A DNA stretch of 64,000 bases from Fragum whitleyi (GCA_948146395.1 OX411544.1:54761933-54825932), one strand, 5' to 3'; positions 43,038-54,297 are shown, numbered from the stretch's first letter. A program made the numbers and translations. Notes: generated from the sequence alone by a model not told the origin.

Positions 43038-46000
43038 GTAAGTTCACATTTTTCTTAAATGCATTTATAAACTCGACACTACTTTATAAACGTTATCAAT
43101 TACTCGTGTGCCTGCATACCATGAACTATTATTTTAAAAAGCCCAGTTAATATTCTGCAAGGGTGGTAATTAAATCTGAAACTTGATGAAGACCTTTCTT
43201 GGTGGGAAGCACGGACAATCCTGAGTTAACACGAAACATTATTCAACGACCCAGAGGACACCCACGATTTAGAAATCACTTTATTTACCCTTCTCCCATC
43301 CCAATCATTGTTTCATAAATTGGATTAAATCAATGAAAAGGAACTCCAAGACAAAATGTCCGCTCATGGTTTGAAATCCGACTGCGTCGTTTGACGTCGG
43401 CGTTGGGCGTTAGTAGACTTGAGTTTCCCCTATTCGATCAGGCTCCTGTATTCGATCATTCTTATTTTTGGGGATATTCTGATGTCTCATGATTTTTTAA
43501 CAATTTGCAAATTGTCAGAAATATTTTTTCAACAAACTTATATGGGTAGACAATGCTACAAAAGTGCTAAATTCTCTTTAAATAACGATTTTTCTGCTCT
43601 ACTATTTGTTTGATCAGCCATTCTTAAAATTTTTGGGGCCCTTACGTTGAAATTTGTGTGGCTTGACTGGCGTCATGTAATTGGCTTTAAAAATGATTCT
43701 AGGTTAAAAGAAAGACATCTCTTTGATTTTGTAAGTCATTTTCAATAGTGTGTAATATGCGAATTTGATCTCTGGATGAAAATTGTCAAGGTGCTCAATT
43801 ATGGGAGACTGTTTTTGGGCCTTTCTAGTCAGTTTACCTTTGCGCAAACATCACATGAATTGATGTGACTACAGACTATTGGGTGTATTTTCAGGAAGTA
43901 GACATAGAGTGATTATAAAAAATCAGTACTGTATGTATAGGAATGAATATTCTACGAATTCTCCCTTGATTTCACACACACAAATTTCACGCCAAGTCAC
44001 CGGAATAAGGTCATTGATTCAGTATATATGGAAAACTTTTTTCACACTGTTCATCAATTTGACACTTGTGATTGAAATAATTTTGTAACTTTGCAAATTT
44101 ATTTGGGTTAAATGCTTGATGAGATATTTTTCTATAGAAGGTAAAATATTTAGACATATACATATATATAGAAGATTAGTTTCTTATATCAATCCTTAAC
44201 CCATTACCAATCAGGCAATTTTGGACTTTAACAAATTGAAAGCATTTGCAGACGACAAATTCAAAACTGTTAAATATTGCTTCTGGTTTTCTGATAGGAC
44301 AGAAAACATTGTGGGAAAAGGAGAATGGCATGTTCTGTGCAATTTCTCCTTTTGTCACAATGTTTTCCCATTCTATTCACGGTAGAGTCGTACAAACAAG
44401 GTATTGAGTAGGAAAGGGTTAAGGGCCAGCAGCATGCCCATTCACGCAATATTTTGCGTGAATCACGTAAAATAATGTCCATGCACGCAAATTAAATAAA
44501 ATGGTCGGGTACATGCACGCAATAAAAAATGCCCGAAAAAATCAGTTCTCAGATTATCAATAAATTGAAATCTTTGTTATCAAAACACTGAAATATGGGT
44601 TATCATCTCAAAGATTGACTTTATGTTTTTAATTAGTCACAGCCTGGGTGGAATTTCGTTTTGCAGAAGTTGTCGTTCCTCATTGAATTCCGTAGTCTGC
44701 AAGCGCATAACAGCTGTAGGCACTGATTTTTTCGTAAGAGAAAAAAAAATTGAAAAGGAGGAAGGAAAACCCAAGATTAATAGGGTTTATCCTGTTTGTA
44801 TTTGAATTTACATACAATGATAATCAGAACAAAGATGCAGTAGTTAGCAGTACAGTAGGACGGCGCACTATTACCCGGACAGTTACTAGTAATTCGGATA
44901 CGATTTCGATGTTGGAACATGTGATTTTACAACCCGTTTTCGTCAAAAACACAATTTTTATCACTAAGAATAGTCACCTTTGACAATGTTCATGTCAATT
45001 GAATTCGTTTTTGATAAATAAGATTATTTGCTGTTGTCAGCATCATTGCCCGGGCATCGCGATAGAATTGAACAGAACAGAACATGCCCAACAACATTGA
45101 CAGTTTGGGATTTAGGGCCTATTTGTAGATAATCATTACCTGGTGTTAATTCAATGGTAGATTTTTTTAAATTTCTTAGAATTTCTACATGACCAACTGC
45201 TAATCTTTTATGATCTTATCTTAGATACATATATTGCAAGGACAAATCTGTTACGAAAAAATATCAAACTTAATATGAAAACAAACATGAATACAAACCA
45301 CCCAAAGTTACAAACGCTGACATGGATATTTTGCATCATCAGATCTTAAGACTTCACCAATTTAAGATCCTTTACCTATGTTATTTGATAATAAAAAGTA
45401 GTGAAGTAGGAATCATTTCAAAAGTTTTATTAGATCTAGTGTTATTAACTCATATGATTCTAGGTCTGATATTTACCAGCAAATATTGTTGCACATTTGA
45501 ATTGCTGAATTTTGATAATATTGAAACAACAATAAACATTCAAATCTGTGATTGTACATTATAATTTGTTAGATTTTGGATATTTTCTTTCAAAACAACA
45601 TCCATCCCAACAAATAATCTTCAGACTATTTTTGCTTTCCATTTAACCCTACACCATACATGATTACTCAATGATGTCCATATTAGAAAAGGTAACTATT
45701 AATCTCATTTAGAAAATAATAATAAAAAAAAAACAAAAAACACAACTTTATTTGATGTAGACTTTTCTCAAACTTATAATATAAATCATTGTCAATTAAA
45801 TGTTTTCTTTTTTGATTGTTTGATCCACTTGATGAAATAATATAAGACAAAATAATCAGTTAAATAGAACAACCCATGATTTTCCTATTTTGCGATTATT
45901 AATTTTTGTACCCCTAAAATTTCTGGTGTACCCCAAATATTTGAACCCATGGGGTACATGTACCCCACTTTAAAAAAGTGAGTGGGCATGCTGGGGCCAG

Positions 46001-49000
46001 GTACATGGATCCCTGAGGATACTGAATTGAATTGATTGAATGGAGTTTAAACGCCGCTTTCAACATTATTAGTCCCCCACCGGTTACCGGTTGGGGGACT
46101 ATAGGTTTGCTCGATTCCGTCCGTCTGTCCGTCCGTCCGTCTGTCCGTCACGCTTTTGTCCGGGCTATATCTTCTAAACCATATGTGCTAGCAACTTCAA
46201 ACTTGGTACACTTATAGATCTCATTGAGGAGAAGTGTCATGTTCAAGAACCGTTACTCTGCCACGCCATTTTTCTGAGTTATTGCCCTTTGTTGATTTTA
46301 CCCTTACATTCTTGTCCGGAACATATCTCCTTAACTATGTGCTAGCAACTTCAAACTTGGTACACTTATAGATCTCATTGAGTGGAAGTGTCATGTTTAA
46401 GAACCGTTACTCTGCCACGCCCACTTTTTGAGTTATTGCCCTTTGTTGTTTTTACCCTTACATTCTTGTCCGGAACATATCTCCTTAACTATGTGTGCTA
46501 GCAACTTCTAACTTGGTACACTTATAGATCTCATTGAGGAGAAGTGTCATGTTTAAGAACCGTTACTCTGCCACGCCCACTTTTTGAGTTATTGCCCTTT
46601 GTTGTTTTACCCCTTACATTCTTGTCCGGAACATATCTCCTTAACTATGTGTGCTATCAACTTCAAACTTGGTACACTTATAGATCTCATTGAGGAGAAG
46701 TGTCATGTTCAAGAACCGTTACTCTGCCACGCCCACTTTTTGAGTTATTGCCCTTTGTTGTTTTTACCCTTACATTCTTGTCCGGAACATATCTCCTAAA
46801 CTATGTGTGCTAGCAACTTCAAACTTTGTACACTTATAGATCTCATTAAGGAGAAGTGTCATGTTCAAGATCCATAACTCTGTCACACCCACCTTTTTAG
46901 TTATTGCCCTTTGTTTTATTTTAGCCTTACATTCTTGTCCGGATCATATCTCCTAAACTATATGTGCTAACAACTTCAAACTTGGTACACTTATAGATCT
47001 TATTGAGGGCAAGTGTCATGTTCAAGAACTGTTATTCTGCCACACCCACTTTTTGAGTTATTGCCCTTTGTTGTTTTTACCCTTACATTCTTGTCCGGGC
47101 TATATCTTCTAAATCATAAGTGCTAGCATCTTCAAACTTTGTACATGTATAGATCTCATTGAGGACAATTGTCATGTACAAGAACAGTAACTCTGCTACA
47201 CCCACTTTTTAAGTTTTTGCCCTTTGTTGTTTTTACCTTTACATTTGTGTCTGGAACATATCTTCTAAACCATAAGTGCTAGAAACTTCAAACTTGCTAC
47301 ACATATAGATATCATTGAGGACAAGTGTCATGTACAAGAACTGTCACTCTGCCATGTCCACTTTTTGAGTTATTGCCCTTTGTTGTTTCTATCCTTACAT
47401 TTTTGTCCCGTACTTATCTCTTTAACCATAAGCCCTAGCAACTTCAAACTTTGTACACTTATAGATCTCATTGAGAAGAAGTGTAATGCACTTCAAATTT
47501 TGTATACAGTTATAGATCTAGTTAGTAGGAGATATATTATAAGAAAGGATTTTTTGTTATCCGGTGGGGGACTCCTGTATTGCATCGCAATACGACATGC
47601 ACTTGTTTCAGTTATATCGCGGCGGCTGGAGCACCTAACAATGGTTTCCTGGTATTTCTCTCACCAGTACAACCACCACATTCTTTCCTAGCCTCCAGCT
47701 ACTATCTCACATAGGTCTACGATTATCAACCCATTGGTGAGAGACAAATAGTCGGAAAGAATGAGTGCCGCCGTCGGGGATCGAACCCGGGACCTCTAGA
47801 TTGACAGTCCGACGCGCTACCAACTGCGCTATGACGGCGGCCCTAAGGATACTGAAACTAATGAACCAAACTGAAAAATTTATAAAATATTAATATGTGC
47901 CTAAACCGACTGTAAACAAATATATAATTAGAATACCCCCTTGTATTTTTTCAGCTGACAAGAAGTTACTGGAAAAAAGGGCATCATTACCACAGAAATA
48001 CTCTTATGATGTTGTTGAAGACGAGACTAAAGGTAATGTTATAATTTTCATTTTGTATACTGTACAGCATACTATTGAAAACACCAAAACCTGTTTTTAT
48101 AGGTATGAAGTGAAAGAATTGTAAACGTTCTGGTGAAATGCTTGCAACAAGCAATTTCACCATTTTCGTAAAGGTCCATGAATAATTTATGCATCATCAT
48201 CACCTAATGGACCTTTACAAAAAAAATATGTCTCACCACTCCAAATTGTTTTTGCCTTGGTTGTCTGTCTGTCCATCTATTTGTCTGTCCGTCCACTTTT
48301 CTTGTCCGGATGAAATCTCGGGAACTACTGGGCCGATTCTGATCAAACTTCAAACATGTGTTCAGTATCATCCCTAGTAAGGCTTTGAAAGAAAGTACAA
48401 GAACTTGTCCTGAGATTGTCTTAACCCTTTCCCACTCAATCCCTTGTTTTTACGGGTCTACAGCAGACGACTTTAGAAAACATTGTGGGAAAAGAAGAAA
48501 TTGCACAGAACTTCTCCTTTTCCCACAATGTTTTCTATCCCATTAGAAAAAGGAAGTAATTTTTTAACAGTTTTAAATTTGTCATCTGAAAATTCTTTCA
48601 ATTTTGAAAAGTCCAAAATTGCATGATTGGTAATAGGTTAAGTCATATCAGTTGATGCAATAGGATTCCAGAAGACTTTACAAAGATGGACAGATGAAAT
48701 GGAGGCTGTATTTAGGGTTTTGTACAGTCTTGCATTAAACCATCATATTATTATGCTAGTATAAAATTGTGCTTGTGTTCTGCGCAATTACTTGTATTCC
48801 AATAAGACTTCTACATTAGACCTGAAAACAAGGGATTGAATTTGTTGGGTAAAGGGTTATGTCAATGAGATAAAAGAGCCTGACCAGAGTATAATGTCTG
48901 AGGTGTGTAATTGAATTATTTGTTTTTTGTCGTTTTCAACAATATTCCAGATAAACCACTGTGATCATATGGTCTTGGTATTTCTCCACCAGTACATAAC

Positions 49001-51242
49001 TACATCTTACCAAGTCACTGTCAGCTTTTTTCACAGAGTCATTTGGTAAAAGAGAAACAAATTGGGTTGCTTTCACTTTCATCTATTGTTGGAAAAGGTT
49101 TGGCCAGAGGCAGACCAGGGTTCCAATCAAAGCAAACTGGAATATTAAATGCATTATAATGATTTTAACCCTTGTCATGCTGAATAAATTTTGGCTAAAA
49201 ATTTGAATCAAAATCAAAGGGCAAAAAGCACTGAAAGTACCAACTGTAGGTCAATTTTTATTTGAAAACTAAATCTATTGACAATTCTGGTTTGAGAGTT
49301 AGAAACAGGTGGTGTAGACTAACATCAGACTGCACATATGTGCAGGCTGATGTTTGTCTATAGCTCCTGCCAACACAGGAATATTCCGGGTTCAGCATGA
49401 CAAGGGTTAATAATCATATAAACCTCTAATAATGAATGATTTTTATATATTCATTAACAGATTCGTCCTCAAGCAAAAGAAAATCTGATACAGATGATGG
49501 ACTGGCTGAGTAAGTTATAATATATATTTTTTATCTCGCCTGAGCACAAAAGTGCTCAAATTGAACTCTTGTGATTTTCTAATGCCTATCTGTCGGTCAG
49601 CATTATCTAAGCCCATTACCATCCGAGCAATTTTTGGACTTTTCAAAATTAAAAAAAATTGCAGACAATGAATTTTATTTTTAATAACTGATTTGTTGTA
49701 AAAAACATAGTGAGAAATGGTGAAACTGCATGTTTTGTGCAATTTCTCCTTTTCCAACAATGTTTTCAAAAGCCTTTTACGGCAAAGGTGTTTGTGAGTG
49801 GTACATATCTTCACTACAACAAAAATCTTTGTAGCATAAGATCCAGGTCTGTGCCTCAAAGTTCAAGGGCACTGTGAAATGTTAAAGGTCAAATACATAT
49901 AACATAAATCATCTTTTTTCTATGCCCCCACATCAAAAGATCAGGGGCACATAGTTTTAGCATTGTCTGTCTTTCCATTAGTCTCTCTGCACAAACTTAA
50001 TATGGTAACTTTAAATTTTGCAATTACCCTTAAACTAATTCTGTTACAAGCGACCACCCTGGTGGCGCAGTTGGTAGAGCGTCCGCCTCGGTGTGGGTGG
50101 TCTTGGTTTCGAGCCCTGGCCGTGTCATACCAAAGACTTTCAAAATGGTATTTATGGCTTTCCCTCTTTCAGGGGTGTGGAAATACAAGTTTTCTCCACT
50201 TGTACCTGGACAAGTAAAAGCGTATTTTCTACTTGTCCAGGATCAAAATGAACTTGTCCACTAAAGGGTAAATAGAAAAATTAGAAAAAAACATTGCCTT
50301 TTGATGAAGAGAATGCTGGTATCCAGCATTTTGTTCATTAAAAACAATGTTTTCTACCCTATGATATGAACATTTGGATGATTTCTCTCTTAATTCTTTT
50401 AAGTAACATTCCAAGATTTGCCCTGGTATTTACTTGTCTTTGGACAAGTGGCTTAGAAAAATTTACTTGTCCGCAAGTACAAAAGCCCGAATCGAACAAG
50501 TTGGGCATGGGAATTCCACACCCCTGCTCTTTGGTGCTCAAGATTTAAGGGTAAGCATAACGACTGGTTTGTCAGTATCGGAATAAAGTGACTGACCGGG
50601 TTCAGACCCCTGTGTATCAGTGCTATACACTGGGCACATAAAAGAACCAGGGAGCTGTATCATATAAGAGAAGGGGTAAAACCCGGGCTCCCTGTATCCG
50701 CTTTCCTCTCTCTGGGACATCCATTAGCCCTAGATGGCAAAACACGGACAAAAACATACAAACAAACAAATCACATTTAGTAATTAGTATGGAGGTTCCT
50801 GTGATCAATGTAAGTCTGCTGAATGGCGCATGACCTAGGTCAAAGTCAAATTATGGGGGCATGTGTTTCACAAACACTTCTTGTTTTTATGCCCCTGAAT
50901 TGATAGATCGAGGGCATATAGTTTTACTGTTTGTCCGTCTGTCTGTCTGCACAAATTCAACTTGAAACCCAACATTTTCCCATTACTCCTAAACTTATTC
51001 AGTTACAAGGTTCAAATTTTGTATGTAGGTGCATCTGCTGAATGGCACATTACCTTATTCAAGGTCATAGAACCTAGGTTAAGGTCAAAGTTTATGAGAG
51101 AGCTTTTGTTTAACAAACAGATCTTGTTTTGTATTTTTACAGGTTGAAAGAAGATATTCAGCGCCTGAAAAGGAAGCGGGGGAGATTGGAGGAAAGAATA
51201 GCTGAACTACAGCTGAGGATGGAGAAATTGAAAAAAATGTAA
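42851..51242 (+). CDS. Four-exon gene, BEND5-like N-terminal segment plus coiled coil; in-frame TAG in exon 1
   Basis: Exons 42851-43037, 47955-48032, 49461-49509 and 51143-51242 join to 414 nt (138 codons with TAA). All junctions are GT-AG with phases 1, 1 and 2. Exon 1 reads VYFLIQWEDRFLSVIRSNDV, then a TAG at codon 34 (42950-42952), then FREGQLITAKYGQQTYEAVI. Exon 2 begins ADKKLLEKRASLPQKYS, exon 3 is acidic and Ser-rich (DSSSSKRKSDTDDG), and exon 4 is a basic heptad coiled coil, LKEDIQRLKRKRGRLEERIA. The start pattern resembles the region before the BEN domain in BEND5-type proteins, but no BEN domain is present. The second ATG (42860) has the better start context. The stop makes it a pseudogene, a null allele, a sequence error or a readthrough case. 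Clean splice sites and open exons elsewhere argue that decay is recent, if real. Confidence 0.65.
43038..44195. other. Intron 1 of the plus-strand gene, first part, nothing recognised
   Basis: AT-rich, no repeat boundary or coding signal identified. Confidence 0.45.
44196..44422. mobile_element. TTAACCC-type MITE with central stem-loop, copy 3
   Basis: TTAACCCATTACCAATCAGG at the left, GGAAAGGGTTAA at the right. Stem-loop at 44305-44368 (GAAAACATTGTGGGAAAAGG and inverse). The next element abuts it one base later. Confidence 0.8.
44430..45993. mobile_element. 1564-bp hAT-like element with 7-bp target duplication
   Basis: TIR CAGCATGCCCATTCAC faces GTGAGTGGGCATGCTG (one mismatch), flanked by exact GGGCCAG (44423-44429 and 45994-46000). 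Subterminal GCACGCAA and GGTACATG-like motifs repeat. No transposase frame is present. Confidence 0.78.
46027..47842 (-). mobile_element. tRNA-derived SINE split by a pearl-like insertion
   Basis: The 3' piece 46027-46070 (TGAATGGAGTTTAAACGCCG, CTTTCAACATTATT) and the main piece 47609-47842 are one SINE in minus orientation. The head on the minus strand, GCCGCCGTCATAGCGCAGTT and CCCGGGTTCGATCCCCGACG, is the best preserved tRNA-like region here: a 7-bp acceptor-like pairing, A and B boxes, and an Asp-like GTC in the anticodon position with an imperfect stem. It is a SINE rather than a tRNA gene because the conserved SINE body follows. Confidence 0.8.
46071..47608. mobile_element. Pearl/Helentron-like element, 156-bp cores, asymmetric inverted termini
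   Basis: AGTCCCCCACCGG opens it. The inverse CCGGTGGGGGACT lies 35 bp before the other end and is followed by the hairpin GTATTGCATCGCAATAC. A GTCCGTCC microsatellite is at 46117-46149, then about eight cores at 154-157 bp spacing (TTACATTCTTGTCCGG at 46304, 46458, 46614 and onward). Insertion falls between T and T of the SINE (ATTATT | TTCAG). Asymmetric inverted ends, a terminal hairpin and T-T insertion are Helentron features. Confidence 0.75.
47955..48032 (+). CDS. BEND5-like gene exon 2
   Basis: Acceptor TTTTTTCAG, donor AAAG|GTAATG. Encodes ADKKLLEKRASLPQKYSYDV and VEDETK, a short helix and a linker. Confidence 0.65.
48033..48420. other. Intron 2 segment with a pearl-like scrap
   Basis: GTCTGTCTGTCCATC and TTGTCCGGATGAAATCTCGG at 48260-48400 are microsatellite and core fragments of a pearl-like element. 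A hairpin TGAAATGCTTGCAA/GCAATTTCACCA is near 48134. Confidence 0.45.
48421..48641. mobile_element. TTAACCC-type MITE with central stem-loop, copy 4
   Basis: TTAACCCTTTCCCACTCAAT at the left, GGTAATAGGTTAA at the right. Stem-loop at 48480-48535 (GAAAACATTGTGGGAAAAGA and inverse). Confidence 0.78.
49165..49410. mobile_element. TTAA MITE, CCCTTGTCATGCTGAAT family, copy 2
   Basis: TTAACCCTTGTCATGCTGAA faces TTCAGCATGACAAGGGTTAA, a perfect 20-bp inverse, 246 bp. It shares CATATGTGCAGGCTGA with 18644-18887. It lies 50 bp before exon 3 of the plus-strand gene. 48642-49164 shows nothing recognised. Confidence 0.88.
49461..49509 (+). CDS. BEND5-like gene exon 3 (49 nt)
   Basis: Acceptor TTAACAG, donor GA|GTAAGT. 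Encodes the low-complexity linker DSSSSKRKSDTDDGLA, including a possible basic nuclear signal KRK. Confidence 0.6.
49533..49790. mobile_element. Pearl-like scrap followed by a truncated TTAACCC-type MITE
   Basis: CTCGCCTGAGCACAAAAGTG matches the left end of the 109-294 element. From 49605 a MITE body follows with the stem-loop at 49706-49769 (AAAACATAGTGAGAAATGG and a near inverse); its right end is degraded. Confidence 0.5.
50052..50778 (+). mobile_element. tRNA-derived SINE (second family) split by a MITE
   Basis: The head GGTGGCGCAGTTGGTAGAGC and GGTTTCGAGCCCT are A- and B-box-like. The body continues after the MITE at 50170-50526 with TTTGGTGCTCAAGATTTAAG, CCGGGTTCAGACCCCTGTGT and an AAACATACAAACAAACAAAT tail. 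It differs from the SINE family at 17968. Confidence 0.75.
50170..50526. mobile_element. hAT-like MITE, CAGGGGTGTGGAA ends, copy 2, nested in a SINE
   Basis: CAGGGGTGTGGAAATACA faces ATTCCACACCCCTG, flanked by the 6-bp direct repeat CTCTTT. Inverse ACTTGTCC/GGACAAGT motifs and a central stem-loop at 50294-50351 match copy 1 at 10696-11050. Confidence 0.82.
50820..51125. mobile_element. Pearl-like pieces in intron 3
   Basis: GGGGGCATGTGTTTCACAAA ends one copy and TTTTATGCCCCTGAATTGAT with GTCCGTCTGTCTGTCTGC starts the next, which ends TTTGTTTAACAAACAGATCT just before exon 4. A related scrap is at 49921-49990. Confidence 0.5.
51143..51242 (+). CDS. BEND5-like gene exon 4, coiled coil and stop
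   Basis: Acceptor TTTTTACAG. Encodes ELKEDIQRLKRKRGRLEERI, then AELQLRMEKLKKM and TAA. Leucine/isoleucine spacing fits four heptads. Confidence 0.7.
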
Positions 51243-51544
51243 AAACTGGTAGAACACATGGCAGAGATAGATGTACAAAGTAAACTTAATCAACTGTTCA
51301 TGAGTTTTTAGTGAATTGTCTCATTTGCTGTTCACTTCTTATTCATGAAGTATTCAAGAATTCAACTAATGAAAACTTCATATTGTTTACATGAATACAT
51401 CATGAATAATTCATAAACATGACACAGGGGTTTACAGATATAGTTATGGAGCACTTCAAGGACGCTACAAAATCAAAGATTAACAGGAAGTTGGCTGAAA
51501 TCCTTAAACCATCAAGACCCTCAACATAGACAAATTTAAATTAC

Positions 51545-52395
51545 TTCTTCTAAGTGGAATTTCAAAAGAATCAAGGATAATTCCTTGTATAAAATGAACC
51601 CCCTATTTTTTCATTTTACTTGTTATAAGTGTATTAGCTTGGCTATTTGAGAATGAAAAGTGGGTCTTGTCATTAAACAGTGTTATTTACATTTATATGA
51701 CTCATTGTAACCATGAGTTGCTTATTTCTGTAGAAATGCATCAGATTGTTATAATGAAAGTTGACACTTTCTAACTACAAGTGAAAATGACATGGAATTC
51801 TTAGGGACTTAGAATATTCCTTGTATAAAATGAACCTTTTTAAGTCTAATTTTACTTATTTTATATGCGTTCTAGATTGGCTATTTGAGAATGATAAGTG
51901 GGTCTAGTCATTAACGCATCCAACACATCAAAATTTTAGACTGGTCCATATTGAAAGAAGTTGCAAACAACATTTCAAAGCGCAATTGAATTAAATATAA
52001 ATGTCATTTGGGATAGAAAACATTGTGATAAAAGGGGAAATTGCTTATTACAAGCATTTCTCCTTTTCTCACCATGTTTTCCAAATCTTGATTTCCCCGG
52101 TGCGTAAAAATGCGGGATTAAGTCGGAATGTGTTAAACAGTGTTATTGACATTGAATTGATTCATTGTAAGCATTTATTGCTTATTTCTGTAGAAATGCA
52201 GCAAATTGTTATAATGAAAGTTGACAATTTCTTATTAAAAATGAAAATGACCTGGAATTCTTTCAAATGGAATTTAGAATATTTCTTGGATAAAATGAAC
52301 CATTTTTTAGGTCTTAATTTTACTTATGTTATATGTGTTTTAGCTTAGCTATTTGAGAATGATAAGTGGGTCTTGTAATCAAAACAGTGTTCTTG
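51545..52395. repeat. 238-bp tandem repeat, about 2.5 units, interrupted by a MITE
   Basis: Units share TTGAGAATGA(A/T)AAGTGGGTCT, CAGTGTTATT and TTGTTATAATGAAAGTTGAC. The second unit is split by 51911-52136. It lies in the 3' flank or UTR of the plus-strand gene. 51243-51544 holds a TTCATGAA-rich patch. Confidence 0.75.
51911..52136. mobile_element. TTAA MITE with stem-loop; empty site preserved in the neighbouring repeat unit
   Basis: The ends are TTAACGCATCCAACAC and, inverted, TTAACACATTCCGACT. Stem-loop at 52018-52082 (GAAAACATTGTGATAAAAGG and near inverse). The neighbouring unit at 51669-51684 reads GTCATTAAACAGTGTT, while here the sequence is GTCA-TTAA...TTAA-ACAGTGTT, so the duplicated target is exactly TTAA. 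Confidence 0.85.
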
Positions 52396-53839
52396 GGATA
52401 AGCATGTTATTATACCTCCATAAACAAATCTTTGAATACACACCTGTATTATATGCTTTCATAAAATAGTTCTTAATCCATAAAAAAATGTGGATTTTCT
52501 TTTGCCCCCTAAAATTAGATTTTAAGAAATTTAGTGATTGTTTTGTGAATTCTTGGAGACATGAAATTAGAAAAACTTATCACACTTTCATATGAAGCTG
52601 CTTGCATTCTTAATAGTGTGAGTATGTTTTCAGCTTCATACCTCCATTAAATAATTAAAACATCTCTTAAACAGATTTTATAAAGTTGATAGAACAACCT
52701 GTAGCGAAGAAATGGCACTCACATCAGTTTTTCATCTGAGTGCAAAGTATTAAAGCTAATCATTTGTGAAGTAACTTTGATTGTTACAGGTCATCATTTG
52801 TATGCCAACAATTATTGGTAATATGTGCAGTTAAGTTTGTGACTAGATATATTGGGTCATAATTATAAATTAGTCAGAAATAAAATCTTGGGTTTGGAAA
52901 TGACTAAACTATCTTGACTCAAATTTTGGTAATGCCTTTATTGTTACCATTCTCATGCTATTTAAAACATATTAATGCAGTACATAAACCTTTGACAGAT
53001 AGTAAAGACTAAGGTCAGCCTGCACAGAGTCTAAACTTAGCCTTTATTGCCTGCTTCCTCATGTATCATCATTTGAGAACTTGATCCTGACCAAATATTG
53101 GAAATTTGTGATCCATAAGAAATTTAAAGTCAGCATTCAAACATCTTTAGCTTGACTGTTTTGGATCAAATGTTGGGCTATTGGCATCACCTTGGCACCG
53201 TTGGTGTAGGCATTGGGGATTGCAAACTTTAACCTTGGTCATATCTCTATTGTTAATGTCGACATCTTCTTGAAACTTGGAATGTGTGTTTACCATCACA
53301 AGAGCTATCCAGACTATCAAGGGGATAACTCAAGATGCATTTTTGAGAATTGTGCCCCTTTGGTGACTTAGGTTTTTTCTTTTATATGAAATTTATAATA
53401 CCCTCTCTCTGTAGCCCTGAATTTGTCTGTTGCCTTTTATGTTTTTTTTTTAAGCATTTTAGCCTGTGCTCGACATTTAAACTATTTCATGAGTACATGA
53501 TAGACAGCCTGGACAAGCACAAAAAAGTATAAAAAGTAATCAGTAATTGTGAACAAAGTGCATTGAAATGATCTGGAATTGTGAACATTGGCTAAAGGTC
53601 CATATACTGTCATCTATTGATTGTGTAGTGAAGACTGATTAGACTGTGTGGATGTACAGGCTGATGTGAGACTTCAAAGTACACACTTGTTAAATTGTTG
53701 GAAATGTCATGTACAGGCCTGTTATGAAAATCTGCTAAAACCAACCCAGTTGAATACAGCACAAACAATTTTATGTTGAGCCTTTGCAATCATTTGTTGA
53801 CTACAGTTTTTGTACTTAAGATTTCGCATTAAATTCGCA
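52396..53839. other. No gene recognised
   Basis: AT-rich. A weak relative of the CATATGTGCAGGCTGA-type MITE core is near 53010. No exon found. Confidence 0.4.
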
Positions 53840-54297
53840 AATGCAAAGATCCATGTTAAAATCCTCGACTGTCAACATTCTATTTCCGCATTTCCAAATG
53901 CATACATTTTTAAGCAAATGCGGATATAAAATGCGGAAATGTCCGAATACTCCGCTTTCTGCATTCTAATTCTGCATTTCTGAATGCGTACATTTTTACG
54001 GAAATGCGAATTTTTCAAATGCGGAAATGTCCGAATACTCCGCTTTCCACATTATATTTCCGCAATTCTCATTGCGAACATTTTTACGGAATGCGAATCT
54101 TCAAAAGCGGAAACGTCCGAATACTCCGCTTTCCGCATTGATTTTACGCATGTCCTTCAGTCTACTCATTTTTCTATAAATGGCTTTAAAATGCGGAATT
54201 CCGTGTCCGAATACTCCGCATTTTATGCGAAAAATTTTCTGCGGAATGGTTGTGGAAATCCGCATTATTTGCGGAAATTTGAGCTAAGGGGACAGAC
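53840..54297. repeat. Tandem GCGGAAATGTCCGAATACTC repeat, about four units
   Basis: Units of 75-95 bp share GTCCGAATACTCCGCTTTC and CATTTTTACGGAAATGCG. It closes with GCGGAAATTTGAGCTAAGGG, the inverse of the start of 37690-38000. The open frame at 53984-54313 is a by-product of the repeat. Confidence 0.65.

Noticed and set aside
47770..47842. tRNA-Asp-like gene on the minus strand
   Set aside because: Acceptor and T-arm pairing are good, but the anticodon stem has mismatches and the sequence continues into a conserved SINE body, so it is a SINE head.
50052..50125. Plus-strand tRNA gene
   Set aside because: A/B boxes are present but no complete cloverleaf is evident, and a SINE body follows, split by a MITE.
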